A stretch of DNA of 64,000 nucleotides from Taeniopygia guttata (GCF_048771995.1 NC_133028.1:5949501-6013500), one strand, 5' to 3'; shown: positions 12,706-26,242, counted from the stretch's first letter. Notes: generated from the sequence alone by a model not told the origin. Numbers and translations are program-made.

Positions 12706-15700
12706 GTAAGAGTATATAATGGAGATGTACTTAACCCAATTTAACCCTTCCTTAAATCAATTACACTAGAATTCAGTCATTTGCAGGCAGAAGCTGAAAC
12801 AAATTAAGAGAGAGTTGGGACAGGTTAAGAACCCTTGTAGTGAAAGTACTCTAAAGACCTCAGAGGAATGGAGAACATGCTGGTGCAAACTACCCATGGC
12901 TATAGCTGCAAATATCACCTGAACTTCCCATTTGAGTTAGTCCAGATTCAGCTTACCCCATTTCTTCTGCTTCTCTTTCTTTACCATTAAAGTGGTTGTT
13001 AGCACTTTAATGAAGGGCTTGCTTTTCTCTTTTCCCTAAAAGGAGAGAAGGAGTGAAGGCATATCATCTTTTTTTATAATTTTAAGCAATGCTGCCATCC
13101 CTGACTAGTAATTAGTGTTGTTAAAGATAATCAGTAAAGTCAAAATTATCATTACATGGCAGTAAGTGGGCTGGATGGGAGAGTGCCCTCCAAACCACCA
13201 AGACATCATTAATTAGGGTTTAATAAATACCTTTGCTGAGGGGTGTATGTGACTTACAGAAGATTAGGTTGAAGGGATGGGGAAATCCTTGTTGTGTTGC
13301 TCAACCCTCTAGAAGTGGCAACTCCATCACTCATTGCCTCCTTGTTCCTTTGATGAACTGAATTCTTCTCCAACTGGTCCATAAAGGCACCACCTCCAGT
13401 TCCCTCCTGGCCTCTTTCCAGCCAAGTATCAACTCTCTCTTCCAGAAATCAGTGAGCTAAACATAAACCCAAATGAGAGGGAGAAGGAGAAAAGGAAGCA
13501 AGAATTTACTAAGAAGCCAAGCATGTGGAGATAAAGCCCCAGGAGAAATAGAAGAAGGCAATGAGTGAGGAAGAGATGGGAACAGCCACTTGACCACTCC
13601 ATATGGACACCAAACAGACAAGTATCTGCTGCTGCTCTGGGCAGGAAAGCACCTGGGCAGAAACCACAGCCAGCAGAAGCTGCAGATCATGCCCGTGGTA
13701 TCAACCAGTGGTATGGCAGGCAGAGCATCTCCAGGTGCAGAGAGGAAACCTCATCCTTGTGAAACCACGTGGAAAAAGGTCATTTAGGGAGGATAAGTGG
13801 CAGCAGAGCCTTTAACAGACTCAGCACTGTTAGGGAGATGAGGTTATGTGTCTGTGCTGTTATCAGAAGCAGTGCCAGGTCACTGTGCAGTCAGCTGAAC
13901 AAAGTCCTGCTACTGAGAAAACAGGTTCTGGTGAAGATTTTTTGTTCATGAACAAAGAGAACTGAGGGACAAGAAGGTGGCAGTGAGTTGCTGCTGTGAT
14001 GATCCTAGAAATGGTGCTTGGGAAAGGAGGACTGAAGGAACGAGGTGTTTGTGGCATGTCTGCTCAATACACCTGGCTGGCAGCCAAGGTGTGGAACACT
14101 TTCTGCTGCATCCATTGTGCAGTGTGACACACCAAGCAGGCTGGAGGCCAACAGAGGGCATGTCCAGACAGCTGCTGGAAGCAGGGCCAGGTGTGCTCGG
14201 TGGTCTGAGCAAAGCAGAGCTGGGTGCACCGTGCAGGCTGGGAAGCAGCATGGTTAATGTAAGGGACAGTCACACGGCAGGCAAACCAGAGGGATGCTGC
14301 CAAGCTGTGAGGAGAAAGTAAATCACATCAGGAAGGTAAGATTTTTTTTGTTCCAGTTGTACACTGAAATCTCCTCATACATTCTTCCAGTGCCTGCAGA
14401 AACACAAAGCTGTAGATGAGTCAAAATTGAACATCAGAGAATGGCATGTGGCCTACCTGGCAGGTCTGAACAAAGTAAACTCTATCCTTAAAGGCGTATT
14501 TCTGAATTATTTTTATTACCATAGAAGCCACAATAACTGTTGGGCAACAACTGTATTTCACAAGGACCACCACTGATGCCTAGGGATACCACAACTTGCC
14601 CTCAAAATGGGGAACAGAGAAGGCTCTGGCCACCTGTATGCAGAGCATCAGGTAAAAGCAAGTGTAAAACAATGACATGATTGTTGAATTAGATGACAAA
14701 CCGGTCTCCCAGCTAAGTCTTGTTGCAGATATTTTTGGTGGTGTCATTTTAAGAAGACAGCCAGAGGAGCAAGGCACTGGTTTGTCTCAATTTGCTACAG
14801 AATGTCTGGAGAAATGTCACTTAAAGGGACATGTGCAATACCATTTTTAATATGTTACTTATGATAAAGGGTCATAACATTTTTAAGCTTTATTTTTTTT
14901 TCTTAGTTTACCTCTGTTTAATGAAAACCAGTGCAGATTTACTGCAAAACAAATTGTAGTCATTAGAATTTAAAAAGAAAATGGAGTTGCTGCTCTCAGG
15001 TGGTAGAACAAGACCTATACCAACAGCCACGGTCTTTACCCAGCCCTTCTTGGGGATTATGAAGCTGGTGCTGAGAAATTTTCATGATTTGAGACTTCTG
15101 GGACTTCAGTGGAAGTTCTTTTTTGTCCCAGCTTTATCCCCAGTAAAGAATGGGATGACACAAGCAATATCAAACCAAAGCCAGGAAGCACCAAGGGTGC
15201 TTACACTGAATTAGATGATATCTTCACCAGATATTTTATAAGAGTTGCTGCTGTATTAAAACTCCATTTTTTTTTGGTAGGGATAAGTAAAGGTGGCTGG
15301 TACGTTAACTGAGCTCTGTCTTCTTACCACTAATTAAATAGTAGCAATATTGATTGAAAGAAAGCCAAATACCTCATTTACCAAGAGAGTTATCCACCTT
15401 ACTCTCCCAGTCTTTCACCAGAAACAAGGAACACCTTCTCCAACACAGAGTAAGTCATCAGCAGTCCATAGATATGAATATAATTACTAGAGAATACAAT
15501 TACTTTATCAATGACCTTTATAAATCTAATCTGATTTAAATAGCCATATTCTATGGCTCTTGTGTGTGGTTTGCAAACTGGTGACTCCCTATGAACTCAG
15601 ATTAATTTTTACATCTCTGCTTGCTGCTGAAGAAAAGCTGTGATGAGGTGACTCACTGCCAACTCATGCATGAGCCATCTGAAACATCACATTTTTCATC

Positions 15701-18700
15701 TCCAGTTCTTGCAGATCCCTTTTCCTGTAATGACTAGTTAAATTAGCTTTTTTTTTTTTTTTCTCTCCAGTTTTCCATTCTAGTCTTTTAATACTGTTCA
15801 ACCTTGCTCAAGGCTTAAGACAAGGTCTGCGTATCTGCTTGCCTGACCTTGTTTATCTGAAATTTGATGCTGGTTTCTCTTGAGGTTTATCTGACCCACT
15901 GTCCAGGCCTCCCACAGTGATGTGGATATTTGAGCCAGGCATTCTGGCCTTCCTTTGGCAGCAGCCCAGAGAAATAGGCACGTTTAAGGTGGGATTGACT
16001 CTCCTTCATGTAGCAAGGTTTGCAGCAGGGTGATAAGACTCCACACTATTATTAGAATCATCTGTGTTGCATCAAACATCTCCTAAAATCAAGGGGGATA
16101 TTAGCAATAAATTTTATAATGTCTTTCAATTACTGGCTATGGTAGACATGTTTGTCAACATAATCACAGTGAGTGCAGTCTGTTAAGGGACAGCAAATGC
16201 TCTGGGAGTGTGTCCCACCAATATTTCACTCAAAGTAATTCACAGAAAACATCTTTTCATTTAAAGACTGAGCCTGGCCTCTATGGCTACAGTGGTGGTG
16301 AATGTCTTTAGTGCTTGCTGTTCATAAGGGAACAGAAAATTAGGATAAAAAGCAATTCTGGATTTCCCCTGAAGCCACTTCACCCTTGTGCTTGTTAATG
16401 CATTGCTTTCACTCTAATGCTTTTAAACTAGTAAACTTCAGAACAGTAAGTTTTTAATAGTGACATAAGTGCACTTCCACTTGGGAGGGAAATATTTGTG
16501 GCTTTCCTGGTAGGATGCCTCTGCAAGAAAGAGAAAGAAAGAAAACCTCATGCAAACAGAAAAGTTCATACCCCTAATTAAAGCAGTAGTATTCTTTACA
16601 AGGAATTATAACACCAAAGGCCAGGCTGACATCCCTAAAGTCCTACTGATGAAGCAGTTGCTTGCCTTCAGCTGTGCCAGAAAATGTTCTGACAAGTGAA
16701 TTGGAAGCTCTTTCAGAGGCACAACCACAGGGTCATTCAGCTGCTCTGGTGCCTGTTGTGCTGTGGTACCAGCACCACCACAGCGATGCTGCCATGGCTT
16801 AGCTCTGCTCTGCTTTAAGTGTTAAACACCACCCTAGGCCTACAAAAGGAATTCTTTATAAAAACTAATTTTAGGGCTAAGAAAGGGCTCACTGGTCCTC
16901 TTTCAGAGGAATGAAAAAAGTATGTAAAAGGGCATTTTAGCAACCAGTATCTCCTCTCATTAATATCTCCCACACATTTTGGAGACTTCTCTTTCTGCTA
17001 CCATTCTCAGCAAACAGATTCCTGGCCAGTTAAAGTCTCAGTTCAAAATAAAAAGGGCTTGGGTTGACCTCGGGTTGCATCCCAGAGAAGGAAATTTCTT
17101 GACTCAGCTCAGGGTGCCACGGAAGGAAGCGCTGCAGGCAGAAAGGGAATATAAGAGGGAAACAGCAATACTGATGGAGGGGATGATACTGCAGCACTGC
17201 TGGGGGAAAGGAAAAACCAGGAAAAGCTCATCTGCTTCTGTCACACTTGGTGCTGTGATGCAGGGCAGGGATGGGCGGCCCTTGGGGTATATTACAAGAG
17301 ACTCTGTGACATCCCTCTGTATCTGCAAGGCAGAGAGCTCTCAGCAAGGCAAGGCAATGTGAACTGCTGCCACATTCACCTGCTCCAGAGTATGTCAGTC
17401 TATCCTAAGTATTCCCCATGTTCCTGCAGAACTGGTGTCCTGTAGCTGTCAGCTCATGAAGATCATGTGCTACTACACAAGGCTTAAAGATAATATTCAA
17501 GAGACATGAATGAGCTTTTTTCTGATAACAAACAATGCAAAAACAACAAAACGTGTTTCTGCTTGTGTTTTAAAACACAGCATGCTTCCTACAAATTATT
17601 TTTATGGTTTCTCACTCAGCCCACCCTTGAAAGCAAAGAATAAACATGCAGTATTTTCTCTTGGTCTGGCCACAGAGCTGTATTTGCATTGCTGCTTCAC
17701 TGAAGCAGCATCTAAACACCCAGGACCTCACAGCCTTTAGCCGCAATCTCTCAGCAACAAACCTTGCAGCAGACAGTGTTCAAAAACAACACACATTCCA
17801 AAGATGCTTTTTGTTTGTAAAACATAAATAAAAACAAAAAGGAAACAAAAATAGAAATAATAGACAATGCAAATTTAAGTCAAAGTAAAAACAAACAGAT
17901 GGAAATCCAAAGCAAGGAGAAGGTCCAAAGATACCTCCAAGTAATCCTGCGACTGAGTTTTCAAGTTACATGCTTTTGCAGGAAGAATTCTTCATAAATC
18001 TATTACAGCATCAAAACCACATATGTTTGCTTCTCCATCTGAAATGCCACATCTTAAACAAGTCATTTGGCAGCAGTGGGAAGGGGAAAACTGGCATGTG
18101 TTGGCTCAAGGCACTTGGTTTTGAACTGGCTCACCAGCCCAGCTGGCAAACAACGCTCCTCTCATCTTTCAATGCTGATTTACCCTGGCACAGGCACAAC
18201 TCTGGCAACAGCTCTTCAGTGCTTTTACCGAGTGAGCATGATTTAACATTTGCCCATTTCTAGGAAGAGCAGTTTCATTTCTGCTCTCAGGATAAGTTAT
18301 CTTCCACATGCAGGAAGTGTTAGTTGTCTTACTGCAGTGGAGAGGATGGTGGGTGAGTCCATCCTCCGAAGGGGGATCCTAGAAGCACAGCTGAGCCCCC
18401 AACTCTAAATGCACACCTTGCCTCCTACCTCTGTATTTTTAGGGCAAGACATGGGCACCCACTGGTCCTTGCTGTAACATGTCCCCAGATTTACAGAGAA
18501 GAAGTGGATTGACATTATTTTCCCCAGAGATGTTGAATCAAAATAATCTGTTTTAACAATGACTTGGAGTGGCCTGTCTTGGCAAGTACTACTTAAAAGC
18601 AAACCTGAACCTGAGAATGGGGAAAATAAAGAAATAACAAAGAAGATGATTTGGACCTGAGCAGAAGATGATCTCGCCATGCAAGAGCAGACAGGTAGGT

Positions 18701-20239
18701 CCCAGACCATGCTGCCCTTGTTGGGCTTGGCACAGGTGGTGGCATGGAGACTTTTGCTGGGGCAAGACTTTGAGATAATAGCCTTGTTTCTGGAGAAGAG
18801 GCATCACTTATGGGATTTCTATGGCTGGTATATGAGAAGTGCCCAGCGCTGCACCAATGTGCTCTCAGAGCTTGTGTCCTTCCCCTCTGGACACCAGAGA
18901 GCAGCCTCACATCTCCACAGTATTTGCTCTGATTTGTTCCTCACACTGTCTCCATTTTGCCTGTTCTTTTTCAAGAATTTTAATTGTTTTGTCCTGCTCC
19001 GATTCCTATTATGGCACAGTAAAATTGTGTGATGATATATTTAATTTGCTATGCAGTTCAGAGAAGTAAAAGAAACTCTTCAATAACAGATCCTGAAAAC
19101 CCTGCAAAAACTCTTGACATGGCCAGGCACTATTTATTCACAACATAACACAAAGCAGGACCCTGTCTGCCTGTGGCACATTGTCAAAATACGCTCTTCA
19201 CACTTTCTGCAGCTGAGAAAAGCCTTGATGGGTTCTGGTAATTGCTCTTGCATCTGTCAGACAATGCTAAATCAGCTCTTTCCTCCTCCTCATTACTCCT
19301 TTGGGCTTACAGAAAGCAGAGAAAATGCAACACATGTCAACAAAAACAGACATGCTTGGGTGTGTTCAGTTGGTTGGAGGCCAATGGTCACCCTTCAGTG
19401 CCTCTCATAACCAAAAATCACCTTCTTCCCAAAGCAAAGACACAGACTTTGATCTCAGGACATCTCCTGGGACCTGCCCTGCAGACGTACCTGCATTGCT
19501 GCCCCGTTATGCATATGTTATGCCCAGACAGAGTTAACTTAGAGTTTATATGAGGTAAAAACACTTTTGAGAGAGCATACACTAATGCAACCAACAGCTT
19601 GCACATCTGCTCAGTGCTCCAAATCTTACCAATGCCTGAAAAAATACCCTTCCAGCCCTGCAGCAGAGCTAATAAAGCACTTTCCTCTTCTACAACAGCT
19701 TTACCTCCACATCAGCATGCCAGTGTTTGGGCAGGGCAGCTGTAGCCTCAGTGCAGTTCTCTGTGCTATCCATTCACTGTCTGTGGTACTCACAGCAAGC
19801 TGCCATTCTGCTCCTCACACTAAGGAACTGTCTTTTGCCTCTGGCTCATCTGGAACCCAGCTCAGGCAGCAGCAGTGCTCTTGGAGGCTGCCAAGAGGAA
19901 GGGAAGGGAGGTTTCTTTCAATCACAGCCCTGTTAGGCTCTTCACTGTTCCAATCACTGCAGATCTGGTTTACCTCAAGCAAAGCTGCTGGGAAGATGAG
20001 AGTGATGGTTTTCACACCAGTGCTTTTCAGCTGTTCACAGAAGGCTGAACCAGTGAAGATACCTCTTCTGCCCCACAAAGCTGGCACCCCAGATTGGCTG
20101 TGTTTTGTGTGTCTGAACAAGGGCACAGATGAACACAGGCTTGCCATGACTTAGCTGCAAGGTACTAACCTATGACATTTAAATGTACTCAGGAAAGGAA
20201 AGGATGAAGGTCAAAGTAAGGGATTGCTTGAGAGATCTG
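12706..20239. other. Intergenic DNA, no gene recognised
   Basis: There are many short frames, the longest of which starts at 19567 and continues to 20154. None has a recognisable domain. Scattered homopolymer runs (T at about 15749-15762, A-rich at 17820-17870) are the only simple-sequence features. No RNA gene was recognised. Confidence 0.5.
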
Positions 20240-20540
20240 ATTGCAGCCCTCCTGTGAGGAGGTCATTGAAAAGAAGGAGGCTGTTCTTGGGGTCCATGGT
20301 GGGAGGATGAAGAAATAATGGGCATTAGTTGAAACGTAAGAGTTTCTGACCAGATATAAGGAAAAGCTTTTTTAGTGTGACAACAGTCAAGCACTGGGGC
20401 AGCTTGCCCAGGGAGGTTGTGCAAACTCCATCCTTGGATATTTTCAAGTCCCAGCTGGATAAAATCTTGAGTAACTTCGTCTGACCTCAGAGCCAGCCCT
20501 GCTTTAAGGAGATTGGAGAAGAGACCTCCTGAAATCCGTT
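20240..20540 (+). mobile_element. CR1 LINE fragment
   Basis: This is an older sense-orientation CR1 copy. It shows GACAACAGTCAAGCACTGGG, then a GCCCAGGGAGGTTGTGCA block, then CCATCCTTGGATATTTTCAA and the GAGCCAGCCCTGCTTTAAGGAG 3' region. This subfamily lacks the GGCTGCCCCATCCCTGG variant seen in other copies here. The boundaries are approximate. Confidence 0.8.
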
Positions 20541-20826
20541 CTAACACAAATTACCATGTGTTTCTACTGTGCCTCATTTCTCTGCAGAGTAGCTTATCTA
20601 CAAAATGGTAAACAATGTGCCTTGAAAGTTTGCTTAACTGATAAAGAATGGCACAAAACAGAGTGTGGTCTGTGGTGTGTACATACTTCCTAATCAACAA
20701 TTCTTTTTTTAGGTCCCTGCTTCATATATACGATATATAGAAGATGTAATAAGCAAACAGGATGATCAAAATCACAGTGTTGAAATTTAAACCAGCAGGC
20801 GATAAGTGCTTACACTTCACTCTGAC

Positions 20827-20909
20827 GAAATCTACTGATTTGCCTAAACCAAATTGAAAAATATACTGATTGAAAAATTGAGAAATCTACTGATTTGCCT
20901 AAACCAAAT
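20827..20909. repeat. 55-bp-period local duplication
   Basis: The 28-base string beginning GAAATCTACTGATTTGCCTA occurs at 20827 and again at 20882. A partly similar ATACTGATTGAAAAATTGA lies between the copies. This is a small local tandem duplication in AT-rich DNA. Confidence 0.75.
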
Positions 20910-22479
20910 GCAGGAACAAACTGACAAACTGTATCAGTGATTTTTGTAGCATTTTAAAGATAACTGCTGCAGAAACTGCACAGGAATTAGTCATGTTCTA
21001 GAACAAGAAAGCTAAAATAATTTTAAATACAAAAGAAATCTTGCTGAACAAAAATACAGTTCTTTTTACTTGATGCTTTACATTGATTAGGTTTTCTACT
21101 TTAATGTGGACATTTCCAGGAAGGGCTGGGGAAAGGGAGAAAGAAGGAGAAGAAAGAAGCTAGAAAAGTCTTTTTGGCTCAGGCTGCTATGATCATATTT
21201 AATATTTCTGGAAGTGGCAGACCACAGACAGTCTTGTGGCCATGGTTCACTCCCTGGCCACAGAGGAGGAGCTGTGACAACCTCCCAAAGCTGTTTGTCA
21301 CAGTGGGCTGGATGTTTCTCTCCTCAAAGCTGCTTCACTCCATGTGCTCCTCTCTTAGATTTCTTAGAAAAACTCTTAGACATCTACAGTATCATAAAAC
21401 AATTTAAGATTATACTTGCTCTCTGTTACTAATGCTTTGTGGAATTAGGTAATTGTTTAACTGAGCATTTAGAAAAGCATTAATATATTTTTGCTGCAAA
21501 TGCATTATTAATATATACATTACAATCTCTGCTGTTAAGGCTTTGTATATAATTATTAATAGACTTAAAACACTGAACGGCATGAAAATATTTTCTGCGA
21601 GGAAAAAGAAACTCAAAAGGACACAAATCATACCTGGTCTACCATGATTATAAATTAAATATTTATATTATTACTTCTACACTCCAACAGTCCTAAGCCA
21701 CTGTCTGCACCAGTTGAAATGGAAAGTATAAATATTTCTATTCTATTACACATGAATTCACAAAGCCAACTTAGATGGTTGAAGAATAACAACCTGCTTT
21801 GCATCCACCCCTTTAGACCACTGACTTCTCCACCATACAATGTATTGTTTTTCTCCAGAGCAGCACACTACCTATAACATCACTCCTCCCATGTGGGTGG
21901 TATTTAGAATTGCGCTGACAACTTGCATTCTCCCAGAAATGAGGAAGGCACTACACCTACAAGGGATAATTTGTTTTTAATGCTTCTGGGAAGAACACAT
22001 TAAAGATTTTAATGAGATTGTTTTTTCTCAAAATAGTAGGCAGTGCCAAAAATCCATGTGGGCTGAAGTATAGTACTAAAAGCAGTGAATACAGTGAAAG
22101 GCAAAACAAAAGGGCACTGCAAAAACCCTATGCAATTACTTAACAATCAGAAATAGTTTGGGGAGATTATGACAGCTGGATGATCTGGGGTTGGGAGGTA
22201 ATAATAATCCTAAATCTAATATAAAAACTGATATTGGGTTGGCTGAAAGCTCCACACAGCCCAGCAGTTTCAGACAGATGTGAGTAGGAAGACAGAACAA
22301 ACTGGGAAAACATGTTCTATACTTCTCCAAAATGTATTTCCAGCTCCAGCAACTTACAATTCAAGAACTTGCTGAGTTAGTCAAGTGTCTTTGATGATTT
22401 TCCAGTTGCTTTTTAAGCTCATCCTGAAGCAAAGACTTCTGGCTTAACTATAGACTGAATGAAGCACTATCTCTTCTTG
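20910..22479. other. Intergenic DNA, no gene recognised
   Basis: AT-rich sequence with only short frames. No repeat family or RNA gene was recognised. Confidence 0.5.
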
Positions 22480-24330
22480 TTTGTTTTGAACTTTCCAAGT
22501 TCCCATTTCATTTGCTGTAGCTCAGTTCTCGTGTCTGATAAGTCAGTGAACAGTCTGGATTCCTGGTTCTTATTTGGATCTCTGAAGATTTTACATAGAC
22601 TTTGATATTATCTCCCCTTTCCTGGAGACTGAAGAAACCCAGCTGAGTCAACCATGATAGCTTTCAAAGCCCTCCTACTATTTCTGATAATTGTATTGAT
22701 TTTTATTTAATCTATTCCAGTTCTACCATACTATTTTTGAACTAGAACTGCACAGGCAACTAAAGATGCAGGTGCAAACAGGGATTGATACAATGGCACA
22801 TTTTATCTCAATTTCTGTCTTAATAAATTTTAACAATAATCTTAAAAGTTCTCAGTTTCCATTTTGATCACTGCTGAGCCCTGAGTTGATGTTCTCACAG
22901 AATCAGTTTTCACAGCCTCAAGGCCTTTTTTCTCACTGGTAAAAATCAACTCAAAGTTCCTCAGTATATATGTGAAATTCAGGATTGGGGTTTTTTTCTC
23001 ATATGTCAGCTTTCATATTTATCAGATTTAATTTCATCTGCCATTTTGCCACCAACTCTGTTAGTAGCATAAAGTAATTCAGTTTTTCTCAGTTGGCCCT
23101 ACCCTGAATAGCTCATTATCAGCAACATATTTTGTAAATCACTACTGGCTTCCGTTTCTATCAGTTATTTGTCCAAGTTTTATATCCATTAGCAGCCTTG
23201 CTTTTTACTTCCCTTGGGGAGGAATCTTACTGATTACTTTTGGAAACCATCATAGACAGTTAATTGAATCTTTATGGACCGTGAGCTTCTTGACTTCCTC
23301 AAAGAAATCTTTCCTGAGACACTACTTTGCTTTAAAAAAGCCATAATGGCTTTCCTTAATGTGTCATCTTTTTTATGTGGCCACTAAGTTTTTTCTATTC
23401 TTCAGCATAATTTCTAGTTATTTGTCTATCAAAGAGATCGGGCTTCCAGGTCTACAGTTTCCACAATCTTCTCCAAAATCCTTTAAAAAATCTGGTGTCA
23501 CATGAGCAACTCTCCAGACCCCTCTGATGCAGAGGTAACTTAAGTGAGAAGTCAGAGACAGCAGTTAGTACCTGAACCACTTTGTCTCTGAGCTGCTTGA
23601 CAACTCATGGTTGAACACCATCTGGTCTCAGCAGTTGGCTGCTGCTCACTTGTTAATGTGTTCTTTCATCTTTTATACTTGCACTGTAATCCAAGACATG
23701 TTTTCCTAATTATTCCCTTTAAAGAAGCTTCCCATTATTGGAGTTTACCCATGCTCATCTATCCTATTCACAAATGCAAAAATAAATTCTGCCCTTTTTT
23801 CCCGTCTGTATCTTCTCCAGATGTTTCTTCTGTGTATGAAACAATCTATTTGCCTTACAGAGCTGTCAAACTCCAGCAGGCTCCCTGATTTGTTCTAGAA
23901 AGACTTGTTATTATTTCTTATAACTTTTGCAAGCTGACCCTGAAACTTCCTCCTGTATCCTTCTCATAATTTTGTACTTAACCCATTGGAGGCTACAAGT
24001 CCTTTCTTTAAAACCCTTTTAATGAAATATGTCTTATTTTATATTGCTCTTCTGTTTTTGAAAAGAAAGTAGAACAGTGCTGATTTTCTTTGTCATGGTG
24101 CTACAAGGGTGTTGAAACCAAGGATGCTACAGTTCCTGCTACAACGTGGGTATTTGTCAATAATATGGTATTCTTTAGGGATTGATTTTTCTCTTCTGGC
24201 TTCCCAATAAGCAGTCAGAGATACTTTCTGAAACGTTAGATCCAGCCCTACTCTCTCCTGTGACATTTATTCAATTTAATTTGAGTTACTGAAGTTACTT
24301 ATGAATGTGTTTTTTGCCTCACAGGTTCTG
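22480..24330 (-). mobile_element. Ancient CR1/L3-like LINE, antisense, heavily decayed
   Basis: Read on the - strand, the block order resembles the ORF2/3' region of the old CR1-L3 lineage of amniotes. On the + strand the landmarks are ATTTAATTTCATCTGCCATT near 23026, TTTTATATCCATTAGCAGCC near 23179, a GGAAACCATCATAGACAG segment near 23242, AAAAAAGCCATAATGGC near 23334, and CACCATCTGGTCTCAGCAG near 23617. A GCAGGCTCCCTGATTTGTT stretch follows near 23877. No frame survives. Identification rests on remembered repeat structure rather than alignment, and the outer limits are uncertain by a few hundred bases. The element is far more diverged than the short CR1 tails in this window, which fits an insertion predating birds. 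Confidence 0.55.
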
Positions 24331-25779
24331 ATCTCCCTGCCCTGTTAGTTGGACTAGTGATGCCCTACTGGTACTGCATTTTTGCTATTTATTTCTGGGA
24401 CTTCAATCCACTGAGACCTTATTTATTGACAGAATTAACTGCTAATTGGAGAATCCTCTAAGCTTTCTTAAAATACAGCATCACTCATCCACTGTCATGC
24501 TTCACCCTGCCTCAAAAATACGACATGCATCAAAACTGATTGTTCACTTTTCCTATCAGATTTCAAAATATGAACATAGTGCATATCTTTGATGCATCTT
24601 TGCTGCAGCTGCTTGCAAAGCCTGGTTGTCTCCTGGCAAAGTCAAATGTGACAGGCCCTGTGACCCCTTGTTCGTGCCTGGCTGTACAGTCAGGATCTTA
24701 TTTATTTGGCTTCATCTGAAAGTCCAAATTAATGAACAGTTGCTTGCAATTATGGAGGAGGACTAAAGATAAGAGCTAATCCTCAATTGTGCCAACAGCT
24801 GAAATAACAGAGCAGGGAATATTTTGTTGCTGACTCGTACATGTTTTCTCTTGAATCATACCGAAAGTAATCAAGGATCTGCCCTGGCTACAACTCAAAC
24901 CATCAAACAGCCGACAGAACAGAGAAGCAATATTTCATCCACCACAGAAAACAAGAGGTGTGGTTTAAAGGAACCGCGAAGAAACGACCATTATAAGGAT
25001 AGAAAACATATCTGTGTTTATCTTGTATAAAATTTGAAAACATCTAAACTATCCTGCTTCAGGGCATGAGCTCATCTATCCCTTACAGTGAGGGAACACT
25101 CATACAGCAGAAAATGGTGGTTGTCTTCAGATCTCCTTGTGCAGCAGTTCTTCTAACTGAACCATACCACTTCTTTTTAATTGAGAATGGCATCTCGGAG
25201 CCAGTTTTATTCCACCTTCTTTAAGGACAAGCTTTTCCCCTATCTCTCCTGACACGGCCTCTGCAGTGTGTTATGCACTGTACTTCCAGCACTAATAATT
25301 AGCAGCTGCTGTGCCTGGAATCGCTGATTGTTTTGCATCAATCATCTAGGTTAGGGAACCATTTGTAGATACCATAGCAATAAGTCAGATATCAAAAAAA
25401 AAAAAAAATCCTAGCATCAGACAGACTGTAATGACTTAATCCATTTTCCTGCTTCATCAGCTTTCCCCCATCCGGCGCGCTCAGCTTCGCTCCAGTGCTT
25501 TTCCAGCTCTTTATTTCGTGGTACAACTTGTGACTTGTAAGGCCACGGTCAGATGGGTTTGCAAGGTCGTTTTCCCTCCCTAGCAAGTCAAGCAGCCGCT
25601 TACACAAGTCTACAACTAAATCAAGACTTTTGGGGTTTTTTACACATTCTGCAGCGCATCGTGTCACGAAAGGGATGATTCCCTGAAACAGCTGCGGAAA
25701 GGCCTGAAAGCCCCAACGCACCAAAGCTCCTGGGAGCATAAAGCACAATAAAAACAGCTCCAAGGCTGTAACTTGAGGG
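24331..25779. other. Upstream flank of ST3GAL5, no gene recognised
   Basis: Base composition rises towards the CpG island. A 15-base A run lies near 25394-25408. A 169-aa - strand frame (25392-25901) reads away from the promoter but has no recognisable domain. I see no conserved motif that I can name before about 25780. Confidence 0.5.
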
Positions 25780-26048
25780 GATCGACTCGTTTTTCCACAG
25801 AGGGCGAGTGCAGGCACCGGCAGCGAGACGAAGGCGGCCGACATGAGGAGGGGGCGGCGGGCGGGGGTCTTTTGTGCGTGTGGGAAAATCCCCAAACCCA
25901 CGACTCATTGCGGAGGGGTGAAAAAAAAAAAAAAAAAGCGAAGAAAGCGTTTATTTGTAACACCGTCACGGCACAGGGGCCGCGGCCCTCCCGCATCCCC
26001 TCAGCGCGGGCGGCGCCCCCGCCCCGCGCGGCGCCGCGCTCGGCCCCC

Positions 26049-26053
26049 ATTGG
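26049..26053 (-). promoter_or_regulatory. CCAAT box (NF-Y type), inverted
   Basis: CCCATTGGCTG contains ATTGG, the complement of CCAAT, in a good NF-Y-like context. It sits about 190 bp upstream of the candidate ATG at 26243 inside the CpG island. Function is inferred from position and match only. Confidence 0.5.
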
Positions 26054-26064
26054 CTGCGCGCCGC

Positions 26065-26070
26065 CACGTG
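26065..26070. promoter_or_regulatory. CACGTG E-box
   Basis: A perfect CACGTG palindrome within GCCGCCACGTGCCGCC, 12 bp after the CCAAT box. It is a candidate site for USF/MYC-type bHLH-zip factors. The match is short and could be coincidental. Confidence 0.4.
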
Positions 26071-26154
26071 CCGCCCCCGCCGCGCGCCGGCTCCGCTACC
26101 TGCGGCGGGGCCGCCGCGGCCGCGCCTCAGAGCGCCGGGGCCGCCCGGGGCCGC

Positions 26155-26220
26155 CCGCACCGCCCGCACGGAACCGCACGGCACGGAACCGCGCGGCACA
26201 GCACGGCACGGAACCGCTGC
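26155..26220. repeat. Short CACGGAACCG minisatellite in the promoter
   Basis: Imperfect repeats of CACGGAACCG, GCACGG and GCGCGGCACA run through this stretch. GGAACCGC appears three times at spacings of about 20 and 30 bp. The array lies just upstream of the candidate exon-1 ATG and probably falls in the 5' UTR. Confidence 0.6.
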
Positions 26221-26242
26221 GGGACAGCGCCGGCCGAGGCCC

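Noticed and set aside
19567..20154. 195-aa + strand open frame
   Set aside because: It has no recognisable domain, and overlapping frames of comparable quality exist on the other strand.
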